NCBI GenBank assembly: GCA_964400355.1
Contig: CAYNTO010000011.1
Location: 15,162-79,161, forward strand
Length of the DNA stretch: 64,000 nucleotides
Reading direction: 5' to 3'
Origin: JACKAL01 sp964400355
Lineage (GTDB): Bacteria > Bdellovibrionota > Bdellovibrionia > Bdellovibrionales > JAGQZY01
Made by a program: the position numbers and the translations under genes. The notes beneath the pieces were generated by a model, which had not been told where the DNA came from, ran no database searches, and worked only from the letters and a program-made list of their open reading frames with translations. Below, in pieces: positions 44,257-52,227 of the stretch. Numbering within the stretch: the first letter of the stretch is position 1; every line of letters begins with the position of its first letter.

Positions 44257-45222
44257 GTGAAGTCTTTATTAATAGCTTTAATGTGCTCGTTCGTAGCTAC
44301 GCCATCTTTTGCGCAAATTGACGACCATACAAAACTCGATCAACTTACTGCCGGTACGGAGCCGTTCTTTGATCAGTCGACGATCGGTACAATCTACTTC
44401 GTCGACGATGAACTTACAAAAACAGCCAACTCTCTTGATTTCTCGAAAGTTCGCAAACTCGTCGCCGACCTCAATAACATCGAATCGGTGTGGTCTATCG
44501 ATAAAGCGGAAGTGTGCGATTCTTTGTCACTCTCTACAGCGGCTCAAGGCGCTTGCCTCACGCGCAATTTGGAGTTGGGCTTGGCACATTTCTTTTCCGC
44601 CTTTCAAAAAACAAAACGCGTACTGCGCGCAAAAGGCGATGAAGGCATTCAGGCAGCGATCAACCTGTCTGACGCGGTAAAAGCGCTGACCAAGTATGAG
44701 TCGTTGATGTGCGATCTCGAGAATGCCGCGTGGTGGGGTGGTTCGGGCCAAGGCATTGTGACTTATGGATGCTTGATGGCCGTTACCGAGAAAGGCAATC
44801 AAATGCTCACCAATCTTCGCGCCATGGCGACAGATGCCACTCACCAAGACGTAGCGAACGCTCAAAGCATTGGTAAGAGCACGATTCTCGACACGGCTAC
44901 GCTTCAGAGCGGACTCAAGAATGCGCAAGAATACACAAAGTGGATGGAAGAATACGTAGCAGAGCAGATTCCCAAGTTCTTCGGAGAAATTTCTGAAGAG
45001 GCGCAGAAATCTACTCGTGAAATGCTCGACGCCTCCACAGTACTTTTCGCACAAGCCTCCAATTCCTACTGCAAAGCCTACGTGAGCATCGTAGTACCAA
45101 CGTTCAAAGATCAAGCCAAATACGGCGACCGCATCAACACCGTCTGCCTCCGCGATATCAACAACCAACGCGGACAAGACCTCAACAAAATTGGATCCAC
45201 CCTCACCACCACCGAAGAGTAA
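44257..45222 (+). CDS. Exported helical protein of unknown function
   Basis: A 321-residue exported protein starting at GTG 44257 behind a good ribosome binding site (AAGGAG), with a signal peptide to about residue 19 (ATPSFAQ). The remainder is helix-rich with six cysteines (in AEVCDS, GACLTR, SLMCDL, YGCLMAV, YCKAY, TVCLRD) likely forming disulphides. No family is recognised. It is enclosed between two inverted copies of a REP-like palindrome. Confidence 0.72.
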   Translation: MKSLLIALMCSFVATPSFAQIDDHTKLDQLTAGTEPFFDQSTIGTIYFVDDELTKTANSLDFSKVRKLVADLNNIESVWSIDKAEVCDSLSLSTAAQGACLTRNLELGLAHFFSAFQKTKRVLRAKGDEGIQAAINLSDAVKALTKYESLMCDLENAAWWGGSGQGIVTYGCLMAVTEKGNQMLTNLRAMATDATHQDVANAQSIGKSTILDTATLQSGLKNAQEYTKWMEEYVAEQIPKFFGEISEEAQKSTREMLDASTVLFAQASNSYCKAYVSIVVPTFKDQAKYGDRINTVCLRDINNQRGQDLNKIGSTLTTTEE

Positions 45223-45265
45223 GAAGCTCTACAAGAAATACATTTCAAAATAAACAAAGCACCAC

Positions 45266-45315
45266 ACCCGCGTCCAGTCGACGCGGGGCTAGACTAAAAG
45301 GTGCCTGGCACCTTA
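45266..45315 (-). repeat. REP-like palindrome, copy B, inverted relative to copy A
   Basis: On the minus strand it reads AAGGTGCCAGGCACCTTTTAGTCTAGC, identical to copy A over 27 bases, then CCCGCGTCGACTGGACGCGGG, a perfect seven-pair stem CCGCGTC/GACGCGG. The element begins exactly at the putA stop codon (TAAGGTGCC). The two hairpins may terminate transcription. Confidence 0.8.
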
Positions 45316-48273
45316 GATGCTGGCGGGTGGTTCCTCGGGGGCAAAGCCTCGGCGCATGGTGTTTTCGGTGGTCACTTTGGGATCCATGAACTGGATAAGG
45401 TAGTCGGGACCACCGGTTTTGCTGCCGCCGCCGGAGAGTTTAAAACCCCCAAACGGATGGCGATACACCAGTGCCCCGGTCGAACCGCGGTTGATGTAGA
45501 GATTGCCCACATTGAATTGTTTTTTCACCGTTTCGATGTTTGCTGGACTGCGCGAGTAAAAGGCGCCAGTGAGAGCAAAATCAGTGTCGTTGGCAAAGTC
45601 CAATGCTTGCTCCAAGTTCTTAGCTTTTATTACCGATAGCACCGGGCCAAAAATTTCTTCCTGCGCCAGGCGGGACTTCGGTTCCACATTTGTAAAGATC
45701 GTCGGTGGAACGAAAAAGCCTCGTGCGAACTTGGTCTCGCCCTGAAAGGCTAGGGTGGCGCCTTCGCCTTTTCCAATTTCGATGTATTGAAGTATGCGCG
45801 TGTACGCCTCTTTGTCGATCACCGGCCCCATAAACGTGTGAGGATCTTCGGAAACTCCGATGGCGATAGAGCGCGCTGATTCTATCAAGCGATCCACAAA
45901 ACGGTCGTAGGAATCTGCCAAAACAATCACTCGACTACATGCGGAACATTTTTGTCCCTGGAAACCAAATGCTGAGTAAAGAACGCCATAAACTGCTTCG
46001 TCCAGATCCGCGTCGTTGTCGATGATAATAGCGTTTTTACCGCCGAGTTCGGTGATGGCGCGTTTGATGTGTTTTTGCCCCAACTGCGGAATGCTGGCCT
46101 TTTGCAAAATGCGCAAACCCACATCTTTAGAACCGGTAAAGCAGATCATGGCGGTAGCGGCGTGGTTCACCATGTATTCACCCACCACTTCGCCTTTGCC
46201 GAGAATCATGTGTAGGACGCCTTTAGGTAAACCCGCTTCGATAAAGGCCTTCATCAGATACGTTGCAGTTATTGTTGTCTGCTCGGCGGGTTTCATCACA
46301 ACGGTGTTGCCGGTGACCAGCGAAGCTCCAACCATTCCGGTGAGAATCGCCAGCGGAAAATTCCACGGCGCTATCACCACGTTTACGCCGCGCCCTTGGT
46401 AGCTGTACAAGCTCACTTCTCCGGGAGCGTCGCCCACTTTGCGGGGAACCGCGAGCTTGCGCATTTCTTTAGCGTAAAAACGCAAAAAATCCACGGCTTC
46501 TGAAACATCGCCGTCGGCCTCTTTCCATGTTTTGCCAGCTTCGAGAACTTGGCAGGCGGCGATGTCGAATTTATCGCGGTCCAGTATGTCTGCAGCGCGC
46601 TCCAAATATTGAGCGCGATCATCCGCACTGACAGCGCACCACGCGGGGAAATTTTTATGAGCGGCAGTCATCGCGGCCTCGGCCTGTTCAACGGTGCAAT
46701 TGGTTATTTGGCCAATCACGTCCTCGGTGGACGGGTTTTGAACAGGAAGCCAATCGTTAGACGTTGCCCATGTGCCGTCCACGTAGGCCGACCATTTTTT
46801 GTCGAAGTTTGACGTTTTAAATTTTTGCAATGCCGCAGCCATTTTGTCGCGATCGGCTTTGCGAGAAAAATCCGCGGGAGAATGATTGGAAAAGTACATT
46901 TCCTTTTTCTCAAACGGTCGAGCACTGGCGACTTTAGTGCGCGGGTCCGCGAGAAGCGCGCTATCGGATGCATTGTCGGCAAATTTCGATTTTAAGAATG
47001 AATCATTTGAGGTGTTTTCAAGTAGGCGTCGCACCAAGTACGACATCCCCGGAAGCATTTCACCGACCGGGCAATACTCGCGAAGACGATAACCTTTAGA
47101 GACGATGGAGCGTTTAAATGGCTCGGCCATTCCATAAAGCATTTGGATCTCGAAGGCGTTTTTCGGTAAACCTTTTTGTTCGGCGTAGGCCATCGCAAAA
47201 GCGATGGAGCGCACGTTGTGGGAGCCAATCGCCAGGTTTAAGTGTTGAGCATTATCCAATAAAAACTTAATGCACTCCTCGTAATTCACATCCGACTCAG
47301 GCTTGCGGGTGTATACGGGAATCTCCCATCCTTTTTGTTGAGCGCCAATCGTCTCGTAATCCCAATAGGCGCCTTTCACAAGGCGCACGGAAAACGGTGT
47401 CTTTCGTGATTTTGCAAATGCGACCAAGTCTTTAACGTCGGCAAACGAATCGCGTAGATAGGCCTGTATCACTATTCCGAAGTGGGGATAGGTGCGAAAG
47501 GGCTCTTCCATCAAGAGCTGCTTAAAGGTCTCGATGGTGAGATCTTTAATGGCATATTTCTCCATATCGATGTTGATAAAAGTGTTGGTCTCCACAGCTT
47601 TTTGCAAAATCGGGCGCATGCGCTCTTTCACCATGTCGATGCTGTGTTGGAAAGACTCCGGGTGGATCTGAGAATAGATGGCTGTGAGTTTTACCGACAC
47701 ATTCACCCGTGGAATTTGCCCGTTGGCATCGGTGTCCAGTTGCGCATCGAAATCCCAATTGCGGGTTTCCTTGTTCATCCAGTCGATGAGTTCCATGTAG
47801 CGGGCCTGGTAATCGAGTGCTTCGGTTTCGCTCAAGCATGCTTCGCCGAGAATATCCAAAGTGAATGTCATTTTTTGTTTGCGCGATTTTTTTAAGACGT
47901 CGATGGCATCTTTCGGCGATTCGCCAGTGATAAACATTTTGGCCATCTGTGTGACGTTTTTTTTGATCGCACCGGCCATGAGGCCTGGAGCGAGTGAGCC
48001 TAAACCCAAGCCAAAGTTAAATACCGATGGCAACTGTTCTCCGCCCTCGGCGAAATACTCTTTGAGATGCTTTGCCACTTCGCCGCTCGACTGCAGTGTT
48101 GGCAGAACATCCACAAAACGGAACATCTGCGTTTTGAACGCTGGATTTTGCATACTCCAATCCATGATTTTTCCATACCACCAGTCTTTGTTAAATATCG
48201 ACTGGTTGTCGCCGCTGGAAAGGGAATTGAAAATGTCTTTACCTTTGGCTTCGATTTGCGGTTGAAGATCCAT
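45313..48273 (-). CDS. putA: Bifunctional proline dehydrogenase/glutamate-semialdehyde dehydrogenase
   Basis: A 986-residue peripheral membrane enzyme that oxidises proline to glutamate, feeding electrons to the respiratory chain. ATG 48273 follows a ribosome binding site GGGAGAACAC; an upstream in-frame ATG at 48345 is less likely. The N-terminal half is the FAD-binding proline dehydrogenase barrel (GAYWDYETIGAQQ). The C-terminal half is the aldehyde dehydrogenase: NTVVMKPAEQ, TELGGKNAIII and the catalytic Cys C776 in GFQGQKCSAC. It lacks the ribbon-helix-helix DNA-binding domain of E. coli PutA. Expression may be proline-responsive, but no operator is apparent. The stop lies in a REP-like palindrome. 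Confidence 0.96.
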   Translation of the reverse strand: MDLQPQIEAKGKDIFNSLSSGDNQSIFNKDWWYGKIMDWSMQNPAFKTQMFRFVDVLPTLQSSGEVAKHLKEYFAEGGEQLPSVFNFGLGLGSLAPGLMAGAIKKNVTQMAKMFITGESPKDAIDVLKKSRKQKMTFTLDILGEACLSETEALDYQARYMELIDWMNKETRNWDFDAQLDTDANGQIPRVNVSVKLTAIYSQIHPESFQHSIDMVKERMRPILQKAVETNTFINIDMEKYAIKDLTIETFKQLLMEEPFRTYPHFGIVIQAYLRDSFADVKDLVAFAKSRKTPFSVRLVKGAYWDYETIGAQQKGWEIPVYTRKPESDVNYEECIKFLLDNAQHLNLAIGSHNVRSIAFAMAYAEQKGLPKNAFEIQMLYGMAEPFKRSIVSKGYRLREYCPVGEMLPGMSYLVRRLLENTSNDSFLKSKFADNASDSALLADPRTKVASARPFEKKEMYFSNHSPADFSRKADRDKMAAALQKFKTSNFDKKWSAYVDGTWATSNDWLPVQNPSTEDVIGQITNCTVEQAEAAMTAAHKNFPAWCAVSADDRAQYLERAADILDRDKFDIAACQVLEAGKTWKEADGDVSEAVDFLRFYAKEMRKLAVPRKVGDAPGEVSLYSYQGRGVNVVIAPWNFPLAILTGMVGASLVTGNTVVMKPAEQTTITATYLMKAFIEAGLPKGVLHMILGKGEVVGEYMVNHAATAMICFTGSKDVGLRILQKASIPQLGQKHIKRAITELGGKNAIIIDNDADLDEAVYGVLYSAFGFQGQKCSACSRVIVLADSYDRFVDRLIESARSIAIGVSEDPHTFMGPVIDKEAYTRILQYIEIGKGEGATLAFQGETKFARGFFVPPTIFTNVEPKSRLAQEEIFGPVLSVIKAKNLEQALDFANDTDFALTGAFYSRSPANIETVKKQFNVGNLYINRGSTGALVYRHPFGGFKLSGGGSKTGGPDYLIQFMDPKVTTENTMRRGFAPEEPPASI

Positions 48274-48408
48274 GTGTTCTCCCAGGTGCCCAAGAGCGGG
48301 CGGCAGTGATTCTTTGTAGGCGAAATATCGTACAACTTGATGCAAAAGAAAAGGTTCTATGACCCGGTTGACGAGGCACGTTGATAGGGGCGCCCCTATT
48401 AGATCCGT

Positions 48409-48864
48409 TTAGGAGATAAAATTCCATTGGCTATTGGCGTACTCAAACACTTTGAACTCGGCACAGCCAAAAAAAGAATAGGGGGCAAAAACCTGTTGGG
48501 GGCCTTCGAGGAGCAAAACCGCATGCTGCAACCAATCGGAGTGGCTGCACACGAGAACTGTTTGGGGTTCGGAGCGCGGGAGGGAATCGAGAAACCGCGA
48601 TATACGGCGGGTGAAATCGCTGGGGGCTTCGATCTGGCGCATCTGATCCACTTCGTTGGTGATTTCCACCGCAGTGCCAGCCGCTTTGACCAGTGGTTCG
48701 ATAGTTTGGAGCGCGCGGCGTTTGGGAGAGCAGTAAATGCGTTCGATGCCTGCAAACTCTTTGGCGTGTGCTAGAGCGAGAGCCTGCTCCAACCCCTTAG
48801 GGGAGAGAGGAACATCGCTGAATCCTGGGCTGCGGTCGCCGTGGCGAAGAAGTATCAATTTCAT
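48409..48864 (-). CDS. Histidine phosphatase superfamily protein
   Basis: A 151-residue protein with the core R7-H8-G9 (ILLRHGDRS), SPKRRALQT and the second His H108 in VLVCSHSDW. Length and motifs resemble SixA-like or phosphoglycerate-mutase-like phosphatases, and the substrate cannot be told. It lies upstream of putA on the same strand, 135 bases before its start, so it may share a transcript with it. It is the second SixA-like gene in the window. Confidence 0.82.
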   Translation of the reverse strand: MKLILLRHGDRSPGFSDVPLSPKGLEQALALAHAKEFAGIERIYCSPKRRALQTIEPLVKAAGTAVEITNEVDQMRQIEAPSDFTRRISRFLDSLPRSEPQTVLVCSHSDWLQHAVLLLEGPQQVFAPYSFFGCAEFKVFEYANSQWNFIS

Positions 48865-48913
48865 AATTCCAACAATTTTTTATAGGCGCACTAACTGGAG
48901 AATGATAAACTAG

Positions 48914-48940
48914 GGTTAATTTATAATAAAGCAATTAACC
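48914..48940 (+). promoter_or_regulatory. Inverted repeat around a TATAAT box upstream of hslO
   Basis: GGTTAATT (48914-48921) and AATTAACC (48933-48940) are perfect complements separated by 11 bases, and a TATAAT sequence (48922-48927) lies in the spacer. A repressor binding there would cover the -10 region of hslO. No good -35 is visible. Confidence 0.4.
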
Positions 48941-48992
48941 TGCGTTATCAAAAAATTCTCTTGCGGTAATTAATGAAAACCCGACAAGATAA

Positions 48993-49916
48993 ATGAAATC
49001 TCATCAACTGGAGTTGGCGCACATCATGGGCACATCGAAAATGTTCAAGTTTCTCTCCGAAGATGGTTTTGTTCGCGCCTCTGCAGTTGTTTTTACCGAT
49101 GTTCTCAATGACCTGCGCACGCTCCAGGAAACATCCCCGTCGTCCACACTGGCGCTCGGACGGAGTATGGTCGGTGCCATTCTACTTGCTGCGCGCCTCA
49201 AGGACGAACAGGCCATTGCCATCCAGATCAAATGCGACGGGCCGTTAAAAATGGCGTTTGCTCAGGCGACGTACGAGGGTGGCGTGCGCGCTTATGTGGC
49301 GGAACCGCAGTTACCCATGTCTGTGAATCGCGGGAATTTATTTATCGCACCTCATGTGGGGCAGGGCACCCTGTCGGTGAGCACGTATTTGCAATCGGCG
49401 TCTCAACCGCAGGTGAGTCAGGTGCTGTTACAAACGGGAGAGATCATCGAGGACATCGCTCATTACATTCGCACCTCGTTACAACTCCCATGCTTGATCA
49501 ATTCGTCGATTCTGCTCGGCTCTGAGGGAATTGTGACCAGCGCCGCGGGGCTCATGGTGGAAATGATGCCCGGACATAGCGAGGAGCACATCGCCCGTGT
49601 CGAGAGTTGCTTTAAAGCCATGGGGCCGCTCTCGGAGATGATGGGCGATGATGTTTCGGCCGAGGATATTCTGAAATTATTTTTTGTTGGCGTGCCGGGA
49701 AAAATTTGGCAACACCCCCATCCTATTCATGTTTCTTGTTCCTGCAGCCGCGCAAAAGTGGTGGCGTCGATTCAGTTGCTAGGGGCGGATGAAATCAAAG
49801 ATATGATTCAAAAGGACGAAGCGGTCGAGGTCAAATGTGAGATGTGCGGTCGCAAATATCTTATTCACAAACAAGAGCTCAAAGACGCCTATCAGTCTCT
49901 GATCAAATTGCATTGA
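48993..49916 (+). CDS. hslO: Redox-regulated chaperone Hsp33
   Basis: A 307-residue cytoplasmic chaperone that becomes active under oxidative stress. The N-terminal domain runs from RASAVVFTDVLND to about 230. The redox switch is the zinc-binding pair C249-x-C251 (CSCSR) and C282-x2-C285 (CEMCG), 30 residues apart as in E. coli Hsp33. Length is usual. ATG 48993 was chosen because it starts the family N-terminus. A short open frame of seven codons, ending in the hslO start ATG, lies just upstream (48973-48996). Confidence 0.95.
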   Translation: MKSHQLELAHIMGTSKMFKFLSEDGFVRASAVVFTDVLNDLRTLQETSPSSTLALGRSMVGAILLAARLKDEQAIAIQIKCDGPLKMAFAQATYEGGVRAYVAEPQLPMSVNRGNLFIAPHVGQGTLSVSTYLQSASQPQVSQVLLQTGEIIEDIAHYIRTSLQLPCLINSSILLGSEGIVTSAAGLMVEMMPGHSEEHIARVESCFKAMGPLSEMMGDDVSAEDILKLFFVGVPGKIWQHPHPIHVSCSCSRAKVVASIQLLGADEIKDMIQKDEAVEVKCEMCGRKYLIHKQELKDAYQSLIKLH

Positions 49917-49995
49917 TCAATTTCGGCAAAAAATGCTCAAATTCTTCCTTCAATCCCACCGCTCGCTATAGAATTTACATTCGTAGATATGACTT

Positions 49996-50025
49996 TTGAT
50001 AAGGCGCAGCGGATTCTGCTAATAA
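49996..50025 (+). promoter_or_regulatory. Promoter of the exopolysaccharide-type operon
   Basis: TTGATA (49996-50001), an 18-base spacer and TAATAA (50020-50025) precede the first gene start at 50036 by ten bases. There is no Shine-Dalgarno sequence, so translation is leaderless or nearly so. Confidence 0.5.
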
Positions 50026-50035
50026 AAATAGCACT

Positions 50036-50875
50036 ATGCTGGTCCAACTGTCTAGACACCTTATATTTTTAGCTATTTTCAGTTTCGGGGGATCCGTCGC
50101 GCACGCCCAGGGCAACAGCTCTGGAACGAACGTTAACCCCGAGCCTCAGGCCGTTGCCGAGAGCTCGGCCGCCACCTCTAATGACAACATTGAGCTCCTT
50201 TACGACATCTATGGTGAAAGCTATTCGGCCGTTCAGTACGACGGGTGGGTTCATCAAGCGCGACTGAGATTGCTGTATCCGTTTACTGAGGGCGCCTTTG
50301 TCTATTCCGGCGCGTACTGGAGCAATGATGCCACTGAAAATACCGGTGGACTCCGTTACGCCGATGATTTCGTATCTCCAGCCGCCGGCCTGCTCTACAA
50401 ACCGTGGACGTTTCTGGGAATTTTTGCCGAGTATCGTCGACTGTTTCGCACCACAAGTAACGAACTTCCCGGAGCCGAACACGATCCGCGCTACGGCGTT
50501 TATGGGTACTATCTCTATGAATTGCCGGTTGTGGCGCGCCCGCATTTGGAGTTTTACGGCGAGTCTGTGGCACTTACACGATTCACCTCAAAACCCATCT
50601 CAACGGCGTGGCTCAAGCTCGGTAGCGAGCAGCACCTGCTTAAGGATCAGCTCACAGTCACTCCGTATCTAGAATATTTTTTAAGAGAGAGCCCAAACCT
50701 CATGATCGGTTTCGATGATCAGAGCTGGAGAATGGGCGCGAAGCTCAAGTACCGCTGGAAGTCCTATTCGGTGCAACTATTAACGTACCGTCGCTTTCAT
50801 AGCGATCAGACGCCGCTCGGATGGGAAAGCCTTTTGGTGCTATCCGCCGATGGGTCGGTGGCTCCATGGAACTAA
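50036..50875 (+). CDS. Outer-membrane barrel, NfrA/PgaA-like exporter candidate
   Basis: A 279-residue exported protein, the first gene of a six-gene operon. After a signal peptide (IFLAIFSFGGSVAHAQG) and a short Ser/Ala/Asn-rich linker, about 220 residues form a barrel-type pattern: AFVYSGAYW, GLLYKPWTFLGIFAEYRRLF, GVYGYYLYELPVVARPHLEFYGE and SWRMGAKLKYRWKSYSVQLLTYRRF. The composition resembles the C-terminal barrel of NfrA and the PgaA porin, but the TPR domain of those proteins is missing. It overlaps the next gene by ten bases. It probably exports the polysaccharide made by the neighbour. Confidence 0.72.
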   Translation: MLVQLSRHLIFLAIFSFGGSVAHAQGNSSGTNVNPEPQAVAESSAATSNDNIELLYDIYGESYSAVQYDGWVHQARLRLLYPFTEGAFVYSGAYWSNDATENTGGLRYADDFVSPAAGLLYKPWTFLGIFAEYRRLFRTTSNELPGAEHDPRYGVYGYYLYELPVVARPHLEFYGESVALTRFTSKPISTAWLKLGSEQHLLKDQLTVTPYLEYFLRESPNLMIGFDDQSWRMGAKLKYRWKSYSVQLLTYRRFHSDQTPLGWESLLVLSADGSVAPWN

Positions 50876-52227
50876 CTGTGATTCTCTACATCCAAGCAGT
50901 GTTTGTCCTTATTGTCATCGCTCTGGCGATTTTTAGCATTGATGATTTATTCATTGATCTATTTGCACTGTTCCACGGCGTTGGCCCTAAAAATATATCG
51001 ATGCACGCTCTGCAAAGTGCCAGTGAAAAAAAGATCGCCATCATGATCGCCAACTGGCAAGAAGAGGATGTCCTGGAGCAAATGATCACGGGCAACAACG
51101 ACTCGATCATTTATAACAATCATCACTTTTTTCTGGGCGTGTATCCCAACGATGTACGCACGCTCGATATCGCGCAAAATCTCTCCGCACGTTACGCCAA
51201 TGTTCACGTTGTATTAAATTCCAAACATGGACCCACTTCCAAGGGTCAGATGATGAACGAAATGATGGCGCAAATTCTTAAAAACGAAGATGCGCTCCAG
51301 TCTCCCTTTGATCTATTTGTAATCCATGATTCAGAAGACATCATTCACCCGCTGTCGCTCAAGCTCTACAATAAGGAATCTGATGTTTTGGATTTTATCC
51401 AGATTCCTATTTTCTCGCTCGGCCGCCGATTGAGTCAGTTCGTCGCGGGTACGTACATGGATGAGTTTTCCGAAACGCACACAAAAGAATTGCTCATTCG
51501 CCACAAATTGGGAGCCGCCATTCCGTCAGCGGGAGTGGGAACCTGCGTGAATCGTCGAGTGGTCGATGCCATGCTTATCGAAAACGATGGCTACTTTCTC
51601 CATCCTGATAGTCTCACCGAGGATTACATTTTGGGATTACAGACGCACCTCCTGGGATTTCGCTGCGGCTTTGTTTGTAAATCGGTAGTGGGGCTATCGG
51701 GTCGCGAACACATTATTGCCACGAAGGAGTTTTTCCCCGAAGGCTTTCATCAATCGATCCGTCAAAAAACGCGCTGGACAGTGGGTATTGTGTTTCAGGG
51801 CTGGCGTATTCTGGGATGGACCGATTCTTTGGTCGATAATTACTTTTTAATGCGCGATCGTCGCGGGCCCGTAAATTCCATGGTTACTTTGATAGCAATG
51901 TTGTGTTTGATCGGTGCTGTAGTTATGCCAAAAATTATCACAGATCTCTACACCACGCCCATTGCTTACATTCTTGTACTCAACCTGGTTGGCTTTACGA
52001 TTCGCGCATTCCAACGCGTGCGCCATCACGGAATTGTGTATGCGACGTATCCCATCGCCATCATTTTTTTACGATGGCCCGTGGCGATCGTGATCAACGC
52101 GTTCTCATCGGTGCGCGCAGGTTACCAGTTTTATTTGTCGATATTTAAAGATCAAAAAATTGCTTGGTCGAAAACCAAGCACAAATTACCCAAAGATTTC
52201 GGTAAACCCGCACAGGAGACAGTATGA
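50866..52227 (+). CDS. NfrB-like membrane glycosyltransferase (GT2)
   Basis: A 453-residue inner-membrane synthase. A membrane helix at about 3-24 is followed by a GT2 domain: NWQEEDVLEQMI (63-74), FFLGVYPND, HGPTSKGQMMNEMM (121-134), the DxD-type DSED at D155-D158, LTEDY with D253, and QxxRW as QKTRW (Q300-W304). Two or more helices close the C-terminus. This is the motif order of NfrB, the E. coli glycosyltransferase for the N4 phage receptor glycan, and it also resembles processive synthases such as PgaC. The c-di-GMP-binding MshEN domain of NfrB (745 residues) is missing. ATG 50866 overlaps the preceding gene by ten bases; the stop overlaps the next start by four. Confidence 0.85.
   Translation: MELTVILYIQAVFVLIVIALAIFSIDDLFIDLFALFHGVGPKNISMHALQSASEKKIAIMIANWQEEDVLEQMITGNNDSIIYNNHHFFLGVYPNDVRTLDIAQNLSARYANVHVVLNSKHGPTSKGQMMNEMMAQILKNEDALQSPFDLFVIHDSEDIIHPLSLKLYNKESDVLDFIQIPIFSLGRRLSQFVAGTYMDEFSETHTKELLIRHKLGAAIPSAGVGTCVNRRVVDAMLIENDGYFLHPDSLTEDYILGLQTHLLGFRCGFVCKSVVGLSGREHIIATKEFFPEGFHQSIRQKTRWTVGIVFQGWRILGWTDSLVDNYFLMRDRRGPVNSMVTLIAMLCLIGAVVMPKIITDLYTTPIAYILVLNLVGFTIRAFQRVRHHGIVYATYPIAIIFLRWPVAIVINAFSSVRAGYQFYLSIFKDQKIAWSKTKHKLPKDFGKPAQETV

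Noticed and set aside
44527..45177. 216-residue minus-strand frame
   Set aside because: It is antisense to the exported helical protein, which has a signal peptide and a ribosome binding site.
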